From: Blattamonas nauphoetae
Lineage: Eukaryota; Preaxostyla; Oxymonadida
DNA: 64,000 bases
Assembly: GCA_033064195.1 (NCBI GenBank)
Contig: JARBJD010000008.1
Span: forward strand, 434,001 to 498,000
Direction of reading: 5' to 3'
Shown here: piece after piece, positions 10,782 through 21,959 of the stretch
How positions within the stretch are numbered: position 1 is the stretch's first letter
How the letters are laid out: every line of letters begins with the position of its first letter
The notes under the pieces: generated by a model
Databases searched by the model: none
What the model was told of the DNA's origin: nothing
Seen by the model: the letters and a program-made list of their open reading frames with translations, nothing else
Program-made: the position numbers and the translations under genes

Positions 10782-11815
10782 GTGAGATCAATTGTGTATT
10801 GTCATCAGAGTCCAAGTGGTGAAGAATGAGATCTTCCATCGTCTCGAAATCGTAAGTGATGTAGTACTGTGTTGGTTTGAACTCGTCTTGTGTTTTATGT
10901 GCCATCAGAAATTCATAAGTTCGATTGTTGAGGATATGTGGAACATATGGTCTTGGAGTCTTATCAAGAGTGATCTTCTTCACATATTTTCCATCAAGTT
11001 CTTTGCACTCTTTGAGATGCTTCTCGTAGTATGTCTTGAAGTGAGAATCCTTGACTTGGAAGCCTCTTGACTGACAATATGGACAGAGCTCGTATCCAGT
11101 GATTTTTTCAGGATCAACAATGAACATCACATGAACGAGTGTGGCTGTCAGTGGAATCATCAGGATGGGAAGAACACGAGCATCATCATTTTCGTTGACA
11201 TAAGACTGACTCAGGAAATACTTCTTCTTGTCTTCGTCATATTCATAAATGTGAACTGTGATGTTGTGTCTAATCATTTCTTTCTCCAAATCACATGCAA
11301 TATCAAATCCAGGATATTGTTGGAGATGTGGAGTCAATTGTCGAGACTTCAGATGTGTGAGATTCATCCATTGTGCGAACAATCTGTAAGCTTCACTGTT
11401 CCTCATATTGATTGATATCTTCTTACCAGGAACTTCAGGAAGGGCGACGAATGATAGTGCTTGAAAGAAGCAGATGTTGTACTCAGAATCTATGTACCGA
11501 ACGTTTCTCGTTTTGATATGTTCAGTGAGAATTGCATTCGCTTTTCCTGCCACTGGGAATCTGTACACCGCAACAAGAATGGAGTGGAATGCGATGCACA
11601 TTGTCTTTGTATCCATTAGAGTTCTTTCTTGGGATTCTTTGATAAGGTTGATTGCATACTTGGAATCCTCATTAATGTCTCCTGAACTTCTAATAACTGT
11701 TTGGAAACTCTTTGATGTGTTCTCCAATTCTGGTCTGAAGTCATTGTATGTTGTCTCATCTTTGTCTTTTCTCTCGATGATCTTCTCAAAGTCAGGGTAA
11801 TTGCGTTGGTGCTGG
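10717..11815 (-). pseudogene. Polinton PolB N-terminal segment with zinc-ligand motif
   Basis: N-terminal part of the broken polymerase. An OTU-like or unassigned leader is followed by a CxxC...H...C segment (LCPYCQSRG...HLKEC) and the exonuclease I motif YDFETMED. The open frame runs past the first Met at 11727 to about 11815. Confidence 0.65.
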
Positions 11816-13763
11816 CTACATTTGACTTACACAGGATCTTGTTTAGTCACCGATCCATCAAAAAGCACTCTTGGAAGATTCTTTGTAAAATGGTCCGATC
11901 ATCGACGAACACATAAAAGTTTTTTCGATGTCTACTCCGTCAAATCTCGACATACAGTGCGGAAGATTAAACTGCAACGCCCACATGAGAAAGCTAGGGA
12001 GACCATACTGTGTTTATTTTCTTCCTTGGAGAGTTGGTAAGTGCTCCTTTGGACGCTCGCTGTCAAAACAGCCTGGTTGGTCTGTGAGGACCCAAAATGA
12101 CCACTTGGGGTGAGATCGGATCTCAGTCGGATAAACTCGTTTTTATTGCTCAATTCGACTTACGCAAACAATTTCGGTAATAATACAGATAAAAGTAAAA
12201 TAAATGTCGAAATGGAGAGATAAACTGAGAAAAGGGGGAAAAGTTAAATGTGAGAATCCACAATGGCATTATCCTTTTGAATGGATTAAAAAGAAGAAAC
12301 GGACAAATGTAAATTGGTATCTTTCTCACATATCTCGCTATTTTGTCCCTTCTTTCGAGTTTAAGAGTGTGAAACAGTCGCTGTATTTTTGAAGTTGCCT
12401 TTTCTGCTTTCAAAACGGAGTTTGACAATTGAATGACAGAATAATCTCAGACAAGGTATGCTTGAGTCAGGATTCGGAGCTGAAAGGTCAATTGACTCGA
12501 ATATCGAAAGATCCTATTTTTTCCTGTTCGCACAGAAAACTCTTCTGTGACGTCCGGGGTGATCCTCAAAATTATCTGATTCGACTGTGAGACATATTTC
12601 CGACAGAAATAGTTTCGAGATGTGTCAAAGCAGGAACAATTTCAGCTATAGTTGAGAGAGAGAGAGAAAGCAGGGCAAGAGAAAGGTGAGAGGAAAACAT
12701 TCAGTACAAAAGTGGTGAGAAAAAGTGAGGACATACCATGAAAACGTGGAGTTTTGTTTGGTTCCATCGAAAAGCAACTTGATGGGAACTGTCGGCATGA
12801 GTCGTGTTCACTTCAGCTTGACTGCTATTCTTGTCTGGTGAGAGAGAAATTCTGAGAATAGCAGGATTGTTGTCAGATGTTCAAAACAAAGATGAACACA
12901 AAAACAATAAACACCTTGAATTGGCTGAACAGTAACAATTGTCGAATCTGGCTGAATAGCTTGTCTGATTGTGGAAGACATTTGAAAAACAGTTTGAAAG
13001 AGTGTATTAAGTCAAACTGTGAAAGGAAGAGCGACTGGACGCGATTGGAGGAGAATGATTGGAAGATCAAACCATGTTGTTTCTTTTTCTCGTCACGTCA
13101 ACAAGATTGTTTCTCAGCGTTTATTTTCTGAAACGATCATATGGATAAAAATCGTGAAATGGAGGCAAAATGGAAAAAGGACGCTTCTGTCAGCGTTGCA
13201 GTTTTGCCTTCCCCACTGTATCATGCTTTTCACCTGTTCAATTCCACTTCATGTTGAGAATAACGAAAACGAAAACAAACTTGTGTTTCATCGTTACTCG
13301 GGAATGATAGCATTTGAACCGAAGATGAGATGATAGGAAGTGCAAATCAGTAGTAGTGAGATTGAGGATGGAGGAAAAATGTGATTTGAGTCCGATGGAA
13401 CACTTCTTCAAACATCAAATGACATGAGTCACCAGTCGAATCGAAATCAACAAGAACTGGGCATTGCAAGCCGTTGGAAGCAATGTTGGTTCGGGATATG
13501 GCCACATCGGACGACGAAACACGAGCGATGATCGATCACCTTGTGCTCGCCATCAAGGACAGATCGATGGTTGAAAGTGTTGAATTTCTCAAAGCAAAGA
13601 TGGGGTTGAAAGTTTATCGATCTTCACATTCTATTCTATTGCATAGGCATGGGCAGCGGTCGGTCCGACTGCTCGTCGACCGACCGACTGCTTTTTTTTG
13701 ATGATCTGCCCCTTTTCTCACAACTTGTTTTGTTGATTCCTTATGATTGACTAGTTGAACTAA
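11816..13763. other. gene-poor stretch
   Basis: No supported gene. Short open frames (for example 11801-12040 and 13474-13701) show no recognisable domain. A purine-rich GAGAGA tract lies near 12655-12675. A perfect 10-bp stem (CTGCTATTCT at 12822-12831, complement at 12855-12864) and an imperfect CGGTCGGTC/GACCGACC palindrome near 13653-13690 are visible. Confidence 0.5.
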
Positions 13764-14018
13764 TAGTGGTGTCACCAATTAGTTCCATGTCAACAATTAG
13801 TGCTTTTCTCTGATTTGATAAAGAACATGGCGAATATCAATAGTGTGAAATGATAGAGTTGACAAATTCCTCCAGCCTGAGAAAAAGATGATTTACTATG
13901 GAATGATCAAAACGATGGGCCCGATCAACATTCACGAAAAAATGAGAGAAGAGATGCAGATAATCATGAGAGAAAGTGGGTTTTCAGAGTTATTGGGTAA
14001 TTCATTTTCATGTTTGAT
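13764..14018 (+). repeat. left TIR of pogo-like element
   Basis: Reads TAGTGGTGTCACCAATTAG... and matches 20308-20561 in inverse orientation along its whole length. Confidence 0.85.
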
Positions 14019-14058
14019 AGTAATGCATGTCACTTTTTACATATTTATCTAAAATTCA

Positions 14059-16980
14059 GTGATTAAGGGAACGATTCTGTCTCTCATGTCTGATACCAGT
14101 TATATAGACGATCCAACGTCAGATTCCATCTCGCACACTCCAATTTTCAAGTATAAAAGACAACGATCATCGATTCAATCCCCAAATGCAAAGAAAATGC
14201 AAGAAAAGCGAAGAGCACGAGCGCTCATGGAGGGCCGTGAGCCCGGGATCGTAGGAAATCCTCCCTATCTGACGAACAGGGAAGAAGAAACTCTTCTAGA
14301 AGCCATCCAGCGGAGAGAGTTTAATGAAAATTATCCAACATGTAAGAAAGTCCAAAAATTGGTCTGGTTCTTTTTTTGATTATTTTCGAGGCCTATCGAA
14401 TTCGACTTCGTCGAGGGACGGTTTCATCAACTCTTCGCTATCCCTGCCGAACGTGGATTTATCGATTCCTAAAACGCCACACGTCCGTTCGCTCAATCGT
14501 ACCAACTCCAATCGATGAGGCACGATTCAACGCCTCAACACTCAACAACGTTGTTCCGTTCCTTCAAAAACTACTCAAACTGGTGGAAACACATCGCTAC
14601 CACCCTGATCTCATCCTCCAAATGGATGAGACCAGCCTACAATCCAAAGCATTCCGACCATCAAAGTGTATTGGCTCAACACGAAGCGGCAATTCTACGT
14701 TATCGAAACCAAACCTATCTCCAAGATGACGGCGTTGTTCGTATGCGCCGCCTCCGGCCTCTCTTTCAAAATTCATTTACTCTTTCCCCCAGATATGGAC
14801 ATACCACGTCTCATTGATTTCAAGTACAGAATATACGGTCACCCACACTCCTAGAGGTTGGATGACACAGGAGGCGTTCGCTTGGATTCTCAAGACACAA
14901 GTGTACCCAGAGATAGAACGTGTCAGACAAGATCACATTGCTGAGCATTACGAACACGAGAAGAGAATGGCGCAGGAGAAGGCAAGTCCGAAGAAGCGAA
15001 GTCCTCGGAAAGAGTTGAAGGAAGTACAGAAATCGAAATGGATTATGTTCCCTATGCGTGGTTGCCTCTTCAAAAGAAAGGAGAGAATGGAAAAGAGAAT
15101 CGTGACAGAAGGAGGACGTGTCCAGACGACAGAGGCGAAGGAAGGCAGAATGGGGAAACGACGAGTCAGAAGAAAGAGGAGGAAGAGCAAGTTGAATCGA
15201 CGAACTTGAGAAAGACGCTGACAGGAAGTGTTGGCGGACAAATGGGACTGATGAGGAACGAACAGACGCTGACAGGAAGTGTTGGCGGACAAATGGGACT
15301 GATGAGGAACGAACAGACGCTGACAGGAAGTGTTGGCGGACAAATGGGACTGATGAGGAACGAACAGACGCTGACAGGAAGTGTTGGCGGACAAATGGGA
15401 CTGATGAGGAACGAACAGACGCTGACAGGAAGTGTTGGCGGACAAATGGGACTGATGAGGAACGAACAGACGCTGACAGGAAGTGTTGGCGGACAAATGG
15501 GACTGATGAGGAACGAACAGACGCTGACAGGAAGTGTTGGCGGACAAATGGGACTGATGAGGAACGAACAGACGCTGACAGGAAGTGTTGGCGGACAAAT
15601 GGGACTGATGAGGAACGAACAGACGCTGACAGGAAGTGTTGGCGGACAAATGGGACTGATGAGGAACGAACAGACGCTGACAGGAAGTGTTGGCGGACAA
15701 ATGGGACTGATGAGGAACGAACAGACGCTGACAGGAAGTGTTGGCGGACAAATGGGACTGATGAGGAACGAACAGACGCTGACAGGAAGTGTTGGCGGAC
15801 AAATGGGACTGATGAGGAACGAACAACCATTGATCCAACATCATCCTTTCCTACCTGATTCTCACTTACAGAACCTATCGTCCTCCGAACGTGCACTTAT
15901 CATTTTAGACGGTCACAATTCCCGTTCTCAACCTGAACTAATGGCGTGGCTAGCTGCTCGCAACGTTGACGTAATAGTGCTGCCTTCTCACACATCCGAG
16001 TTTCTTCAGCCGTTAGACCAGGTGGTCAACAAAGAATGGAAGAGAGCTCTAAAGGCTGTCAGCCTCCCAAAGAACAAACGGGACCAGACACAATTGAACA
16101 CCTTCATGAACCAAATCGACATTGCGGTAACGAAGGCACTTCAAGCTGACTATATCAGAAAAGGGTTTGAAAATGCGGCCTCATCCTCAGGCCTCCAACA
16201 AAAATGCTCAACAGTCTGAGAAATACAGGGCAGTCGTTCGAGGAGTGGAAACAGTCTAGATCCAATCACAACACGGACGATGATGAGTTCCCAGACAATT
16301 CCGACGATTCTCCTGATCCGAATTGGGTCAATCGGATAAAAGCGAGTCATCTTGATGACTGGGACGCATTTCAAGTCGAAGACATCGACTCAATCAAACC
16401 ACTCAAACCGTCTGCATCATTTCCAATCAGTGGACATGTTCTCACAGATCAATCTTTCCTTCGTTGTTGGTGTGACCATCTCGCTGCTCGTGAACGTCTT
16501 AAAGATGAGAAAGAATCTGCACGCAGGATCAGAACAGAAAAGAGGAGGGCAATGACGTTCAGGAAGCTTGAAAAGCTCACAGAGAGACGTGGAGGCCAGT
16601 CCAGTGTGAGTGTGACACGTGAAAGGAAAATTCTTCCGGACGACAGCAGCGAATCTTCTGATTCCTTCAGTCACAATCATGACGAAGAGTTTGACGATGT
16701 AGCTTCGATCCTTGATCCCAATTCCACCGATAATGGCGATTCACTGTCGGGGTCAACAGATGAGAGCGATTCGGAATCCATCTCCAATCGAGTAAATCAG
16801 TTATTGACCGTAATGCATGGCCGACTACCAGGGAAAAGAAAAACTCGTCCTCCAACTTCATTCCTATCTCAGAGTCAAATCTCCACCAGCAATTCTTTGA
16901 ACGACAGACGCCGAGAACCTCAGACAAGATACATGGTCGATTCTGAAGGGATGATCGTTCTAGACTCAGAAAGCGATTGA
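14059..16980 (+). CDS. pogo-like DDE_1 transposase with four micro-introns and a 17-aa repeat array
   Basis: Transposase of the 6.8-kb element, read through short GT-AG introns at 14362-14390 (29 nt), 14824-14854 (31), 14986-15014 (29) and 16214-16242 (29). Each is needed to keep the frame. Order of parts: an HTH region (LTNREEETLLEAIQRREF); a CENPB-type helix-turn-helix (TWIYRFLKRHTSV); D1 in LILQMDETSLQ; GWMTQEAFAWIL; a charged insert with twelve copies of a 17-residue repeat (TLTGSVGGQMGLMRNEQ); D2 in ALIILDGHNSR; D3 in EFLQPLDQVV; and a long Ser/Asp-rich tail. One frame break near 14660, between PSK and YWLNTK, is not explained by an intron, so this copy may be inactive. The start could also be the Met at 14086. 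Confidence 0.7.
14362..14390 (+). other. 29-nt micro-intron
   Basis: GTCTGGTTC...TTTTCGAG with an internal in-frame TGA and a T-rich body. Phase 0 removal joins KKVQKL to AYRIRLRRG, the expected start of the CENPB helix-turn-helix. Confidence 0.75.
14824..14854 (+). other. 31-nt micro-intron
   Basis: GTACAGAATA...CTCCTAG. Removal joins LIDFK to GWMTQEAF, the conserved GW(M/I)T segment of DDE_1 domains, and corrects the frame. Confidence 0.7.
14986..15014 (+). other. 29-nt micro-intron
   Basis: GTCCGAAGAAG...GGAAAGAG. Removal in phase 1 links EHEKRMAQEKA to the frame that carries the 17-aa repeat array and D2/D3. Confidence 0.6.
15215..15826 (+). repeat. 12 x 51-bp tandem repeat inside the transposase ORF
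   Basis: Twelve head-to-tail units (ACGCTGACAGGAAGTGTTGG...) that appear identical except the last base of the array. The unit is 51 bp, so each adds 17 residues without shifting frame. Long open frames on the opposite strand here are by-products. Confidence 0.95.
16214..16242 (+). other. 29-nt micro-intron
   Basis: GTCTGAGAAAT...GTTCGAG with an in-frame TGA near the 5' end. Removal joins GLQQKCST to EWKQSRSNH of the acidic tail in frame. Confidence 0.6.
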
Positions 16981-18271
16981 GCTCGTTTGAGCGTCGGTCG
17001 ATGTCAGCCAACGATGTGACGACACGAAGATCGATGCGCGAGCCACATTCAGACGACTGACAGTCTCTTCATCTCCGGATACCAGTGAGTAGAGTGAACT
17101 GCTGCTTTCCGGGGCAGTGCCGTCAAAGCCCACAGCAGAAGTATGACACTACACCGCTTAAAATCCGTGCCTGGAATTGCTGATGCTCATCTCTTTCTAC
17201 GGGGTTATGATTCCAAGGAAAAGGCAATCGTTCAATAGACTTGTTCGGTTGAAACATCTAAGTCAGGCCATATCGCTTCACAGTCTCTTCAGTCTTTGAC
17301 ATTATAGGTAGCGTTCTCGTCATCGTTGCCAGCAGCATGAATGGAGTAGGTATCCACACTCAGTCGAAGATGATTGTGTGTCGTGTTGAACGCGGCCAGC
17401 AGTTCACCATGTTCTTCGCAGTCAGCAAGAATGTTGAGTCGAGACATTCCGGCGTCGATGCAGTCATCGCGTCCATTCCTCTGTCGTCAAGTTGTCCATT
17501 CCTTCCTGACGAGTCTGAATTATCTTTCACACAATCAGTTTCTGGTCCGCCAAGGAGAGTATTGAGTGTCTCTGTTGCCTCTCGAATCCACTCACTCAAT
17601 CCAACGACTCTTAAACGTCTTTGATTCACACGTGCTCGCTCCAGATTCAATCGCACATGAGGAGTCGATCTCGAACATCCTCAATCTTCGAGGGAAGACT
17701 CTAAAGTCTCATTACAACCAGGTCGTGTCAGGGATCCGAATTAGATTTCGCTGAGCTCGGAGATTGGTGTCTGCATCCCTTTCGTTAACCGTTGGGAGGA
17801 GGATGAGTTACTGAAGAGTGTGTTTGTTGGAATTGCACGAAGGAGCAATCAAGTCGGACAGGCATGTAATCTGTGCTTTGTCATCCAGTCCGAATTGAAA
17901 CTGCTTCGTCAGTTGCGACAGATCGCGCAATTGGGCGAGAACACAGATCATCGATTTCGGAGATTGGTGGCAGTGATCGTGGGATCTTCGTTTGGGCGGA
18001 CGAACAGTGACTGCACAAGTTGTATGTGGGAATCAAACGGTGGAATTGTGGCGAACATTTTAATCAAAGAGTCGAGAATGCACGCTCACCACCTCACGAT
18101 ATCCTCTCTGGAAAGTCGAGGGATCCCCCTCGCTTCATCGCACACGGATTCACGATGCTGGAGAACCAAGATGTTGGTAGCTTGGACTTAAGGTTGCATG
18201 ATCGCAAGATATGATAGAAAGAATACGTCATTAGGTTATACATCGATTTAAAGGAAATGAGACGCATCACT
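16981..18271 (+). other. decayed or unassigned sequence inside the pogo-like element
   Basis: No intact gene. Short open runs such as 18020-18214 (RWNCGEHFNQRVENARSPPH...) and 17566-17754 have protein-like composition but no recognisable domain. They may be remains of a cargo gene or chance. Confidence 0.4.
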
Positions 18272-20184
18272 TCATGTTTCCACGTGTCGCCCTTCGTCCT
18301 CGTCCGCAAACTCATGTTTCCATGCGTTGCCCTTCGTCCTCGTCCGCAAACTCATGTTTCCACGCGTTGCCCTTCGTCCTCGTCCGCAAACTCATGTTTC
18401 CACGCGTTGCCCTTCGTCCTCGTCCGCAAACTCATGTTTCCATGCGTTGCCCTTCGTCCTCGTCCGCAAACTCATGTTTCCATGCGTTGCCCTTCGTCCT
18501 CGTCCGCAAACTCATGTTTCCATGCGTTGCCCTTCGTCCTCGTCCGCAAACTCATGTTTCCACGCGTCGCCCTTCGTCCTCGTCCGCAAACTCATGTTTC
18601 CACCCGTCGCCCTTCGTCCTCGTCCGCAAACTCATGTTTCCATGCGTTGCCCTTCGTCCTCGTCCGCAAACTCATGTTTCCATGCGTTGCCCTTCGTCCT
18701 CGTCCGCAAACTCATGTTTCCACGCGCCGCCCTTCGTCCTCGTCCGCAAATTCATGTTTCCATGCGTTGCCCTTCGTCCTCGTCCGCAAACTCATCTTTC
18801 CACGCGTCGCCCTTCGTCCTCGTCCGCAAACTCATGTTTCCATGCGTTGCCCTTCGTCCTCGTCCGCAAACTCATGTTTCCACCCGACGCCCTTCGTCCT
18901 CGTCCGCAAACTCATGTTTCCACGCGTTGCCCTTCGTCCTCGTCCGCAAACTCATGTTTCCACGCGCCGCCCTTCGTCCTCGTCCGCAAACTCATGTTTC
19001 CATGCGTTGCCCTTCGTCCTCGTCCGCAAACTCATGTTTCCATGCGTCGCCCTTCGTCCTCGTCCGCAAACTCATGTTTCCATGCGTTGCCCTTCGTCCT
19101 CGTCCGCAAACTCATGTTTCCACGCGTTGCCCTTCGTCCTCGTCCTTAAACTCATCGTTCCACGCGTCGCCCTTCGTCCTCGTCCGCAAACTCATGTTTC
19201 CACGCGTTGCCCTTCGTCCTCGTCCGCAAACTCATGTTTCCATGCGTTGCCCTTCGTCCTCGTCCGCAAACTCATCTTTCCACGCGTCGCCCTTCGTCCT
19301 CGTCCGCAAACTCATGTTTCCATGCGTTGCCCTTCGTCCTCGTCCGCAAACTCATGTTTCCACCCGTCGCCCTTCGTCCTCGTCCGCAAACTCATGTTTC
19401 CATGCGTTGCCCTTCGTCCTCGTCCGCAAACTCATCTTTCCACGCGTCGCCCTTCGTCCTCGTCCGCAAACTCATGTTTCCATGCGTTGCCCTTCGTCCT
19501 CGTCCGCAAACTCATGTTTCCACCCGACGCCCTTCGTCCTCGTCCGCAAACTCATGTTTCCACGCGTTGCCCTTCGTCCTCGTCCGCAAACTCATGTTTC
19601 CACCCGTCGCCCTTCGTCCTCGTCCGCAAACTCATGTTTCCATGCGTCGCACTTCGTCCTCGTCCGCAAACTCATGTTTCCATGCGTTGCCCTTCGTCCT
19701 CGTCCGCAAACTCATGTTTCCACCCGTCGCCCTTCGTCCTCGTCCGCAAACTCATGTTTCCATGCGTCGCCCTTCGTCCTCGTCCGCAAACTCATGTTTC
19801 CATGCGTTGCCCTTCGTCCTCGTCCGCAAACTCATGTTTCCATGCGTCGCCCTTCGTCCTCGTCCGCAAACTCATGTTTCCACGCGTTGCCCTTCGTCCT
19901 CGTCCTTAAACTCATCGTTCCACGCGTCGCCCTTCGTCCTCGTCCGCAAACTCATGTTTCCACGCGTCACCCTTCCTCCTCGTCCGCACACTCATGTTTC
20001 CACGCGTCGCCCTTCGTCCTCGTCCGCAAACTCATGTTTCCACCCGTCGCCCTTCGTCCTCGTCCGCAAACTCATGTTTCCACGCGTTGCCCTTCGTCCT
20101 CGACCGCAAACTCATGTTTCCACGCGTTGCCCTTCGTCCTCGTCCGCAAACTCATGTTTCCACGCGTTGCCCTTCGTCCTCGTC
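18272..20184 (+). repeat. 40-bp minisatellite, about 48 copies
   Basis: Unit GTTTCCACGCGTTGCCCTTC / GTCCTCGTCCGCAAACTCAT (40 bp). Copies differ mainly at the CAYGCGTYGCC positions. Rare variants recur at multiples of 40 bp (TTAAACTCATCG near 19146 and 19906; CATCTTTCC near 18792, 19272 and 19432), showing that blocks of units were duplicated. 40 is not a multiple of 3 and no unit contains a stop, so all three plus frames are open for hundreds of codons. These ORFs (up to 688 codons) are almost certainly artefacts. Confidence 0.95.
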
Positions 20185-20307
20185 TGTTCATCACTGCTGT
20201 GATCCTTCACATTCATCGTCATCAGCCAATCCTTTCTTCATTCATCTGTCATTTCTTTTCGGATCATTTCACCCTTTCTTTTCTGTCATTTATCACCTCA
20301 CTTCATA

Positions 20308-20561
20308 TTAAACATGAAAATGAATTACCCAATAACTCTGAAAACCCACTTTCTCTCATGATTATCTGCATCTCTTCTCTCATTTTTTCGTGAATGTTGA
20401 TCGGGCCCATCGTTTTGATCATTCCATAGTAAATCATCTTTTTCTCAGGCTGGAGGAATTTGTCAACTCTATCATTTCACACTATTGATATTCGCCATGT
20501 TCTTTATCAAATCAGAGAAAAGCACTAATTGTTGACATGGAACTAATTGGTGACACCACTA
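20308..20561 (-). repeat. right TIR of pogo-like element
   Basis: Inverse copy of 13764-14018, ending ...GGTGACACCACTA before TAA. Confidence 0.85.
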
Positions 20562-20659
20562 TAAAAACAAGAATTGTAAAGATAGATGTGTGTGGGGAAT
20601 GATAAACAGAATAGGTAATGGTGGGTTGGCACATGAAAACGTAGAAAAGGTGCTGGACA

Positions 20660-21220
20660 CTTCGAGAAACAAATGAAACAACACATCTCAGCCAGTACAG
20701 TCCACAGTTCGAGCAGAGGATGCGAATGGACCTGACTTGGGCCGAATTATTCAGATGCAATCCACAGCACGCCTTGACGTCCCCCACCACTACATCGTCC
20801 TCTGGTGCATCGTGGACAGTCGGGCAGGCAGAGTGGAAGGCTGCGAGATGGTCGTTCTGATGTCTCGTCTTTGGAGCTGGCTTGAGCATCGACACAACAC
20901 GCACGTCGAGGCAAGGGATAACGCCGCCCTGGTAGAGAGAGAAGCCGTGCTGCCTCTCCACATCCTCCTTCTTCATGTGTGTCTTCCTTCAGAGCAGCGA
21001 AGTGGGTGATGTCCAGATGAGCCTGCACGACTGTCTTTTTGGCTGAGGCCTGCCACACGTGCGGTCCAAGCACTGTGTGGGCAGCGCAGTGAATGAGATG
21101 GGTGGCAGTGTGATGGCAGGCAAGCTGGTAGCGTCGTTCTTTGTCGATCTGTCCAAACGCGAGGACCGTCTGACTTGTGGCTCGCAAGACTTCTGTCGGA
21201 TTTAAAACCGTCATAATCAT
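20660..21220 (-). pseudogene. alanyl-tRNA synthetase editing-domain fragment
   Basis: The minus strand encodes ACHHTATHLIHCAAHTVLG, the HxxxH zinc motif of the AlaRS/AlaX editing (second additional) domain, followed by LDITHFAAL. After a shift of frame near 20975 come HGFSLYQGGVIPCLDVRVV and VKACCGLHLNNSAQV, the matching CxxxH zinc half. Such domains clear mischarged Ser/Gly from tRNA-Ala. The catalytic synthetase domain and C-Ala domain are absent. The fragment abuts the right end of the pogo-like element, so it is best read as a gene relic or a truncated AlaX-like copy. Confidence 0.7.
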
Positions 21221-21959
21221 GAATCTCTCATCACTGCGTTCAACAAAATATAGTGATGTTCAGGAACGAATGGAGGCAGAAATAGAAATGGCTAAATAAG
21301 TTACTGACATCAGTCCGAAAAACACGAACTGACATCAACGATTCCAGGTTATCATTGATTGATCGAGACAAACGCCCATCATCAGACAACACAGGAACCA
21401 AACAAATCAAGACCGAGAGGAGAACGAAAGAGGAACAACGATAGACAATGAACACCACACACTGCTCAACTGCAACAACAAAGACCTCAACAACGACATC
21501 AACGACGACGATGAAGACGACGAAAAGGAAGGACAGCAAGGTAATGCAGTTGGAGCAGTGCGCAACGAAGAGAGGGAACGATCAACACGACGATGTTGTA
21601 AGACGGCAGGTGGTGAAATCGTGAACTGTAGGATGTGTAGAAGTGACGAGGGTGAGCAAGCGAGACAGACAGCGAGAAGCACTTTCATCTTCCCTCTTCG
21701 TCTTGATGGAGCACACGTGTCAAGGGACAATCTCGTGTCATCTACAGTCCATTCCATTTCGGTCGGAGCTGGTAACAACACCAACAACACAAGAATCACA
21801 GAGAGCAAGAGAAGTGAATCTGATGTGAAGAGATAAGTGAGCCGAGCGAAGCTGCCCGGAACAGAAGAGAAGACGAGATAAGCTGTGGAGTGAGAAGTGA
21901 TGCGGAATGATCGAGAGTTGATTCAAATTGAGTTCATCACAGCATGGCGAACTTGTCAG
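21221..21959. other. intergenic, no supported gene
   Basis: Downstream flank of the large minus-strand gene. Open frames here are on both strands, of low-complexity (Ser- or Asp/Glu-rich) composition, with no domain. Confidence 0.5.

Larger units (their letters stand above)
6188..11815 (-). mobile_element. Polinton/Maverick-type remnant: protein-primed family-B DNA polymerase only, broken
   Basis: Fossil of a Polinton-like element. Visible parts run from right to left on the minus strand. An N-terminal zinc-ligand segment (YELCPYCQSRG) is followed by the exonuclease motif YDFETME (~10.7-11.8 kb). A middle exonuclease region with FNSSRFDINL and an embedded HNH-type domain lies at 9.47-10.78 kb. 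The palm, with NLNGSYGYDG and the catalytic GDTDSAYW, lies at 8.35-9.19 kb. A C-terminal piece lies at 6188-6418. No integrase, capsid, protease or packaging ATPase and no Polinton terminal repeats are seen. The reading frame has about two or three breaks besides a 1.9 kb transposon insertion. Most of the sequence still reads well, so the decay looks fairly recent. Confidence 0.8.
13764..20561. mobile_element. ~6.8-kb pogo-like DNA transposon with ~255-bp TIRs
   Basis: The left end 13764-14018 and the right end 20308-20561 are inverted copies of about 255 bp, both starting TAGTGGTGTCACC. Flanks read TAA at 13761-13763 and TAA at 20562-20564, so the duplication is TA(A). The element carries its own DDE_1 transposase gene (14059-16980), a decayed stretch (17.0-18.27 kb) and a 40-bp minisatellite (18272-20184). 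Pogo/Tigger elements are normally 2-4 kb with short TIRs. The long TIRs and the minisatellite make this one oversized. Confidence 0.8.

Noticed and set aside
6188-11815. A complete Polinton
   Set aside because: Only polymerase pieces are visible; no integrase, capsid, protease, ATPase or terminal repeats were found within reach.
14820-15896. Minus-strand ORFs of 298 and 358 codons
   Set aside because: Antisense shadows of the 51-bp repeat array inside the transposase gene.
18272-20184. CRISPR-like array
   Set aside because: Repeats are contiguous with no spacers, and the genome is eukaryotic.
18257-20393. Three overlapping plus-strand ORFs of 331-688 codons
   Set aside because: They are one 40-bp minisatellite read in three frames; codon pattern follows the repeat and no domain is present.
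21407-21836. Possible small genes on both strands
   Set aside because: Low-complexity Ser-rich or Asp/Glu-rich reading frames opposite each other, no domain, no start context.
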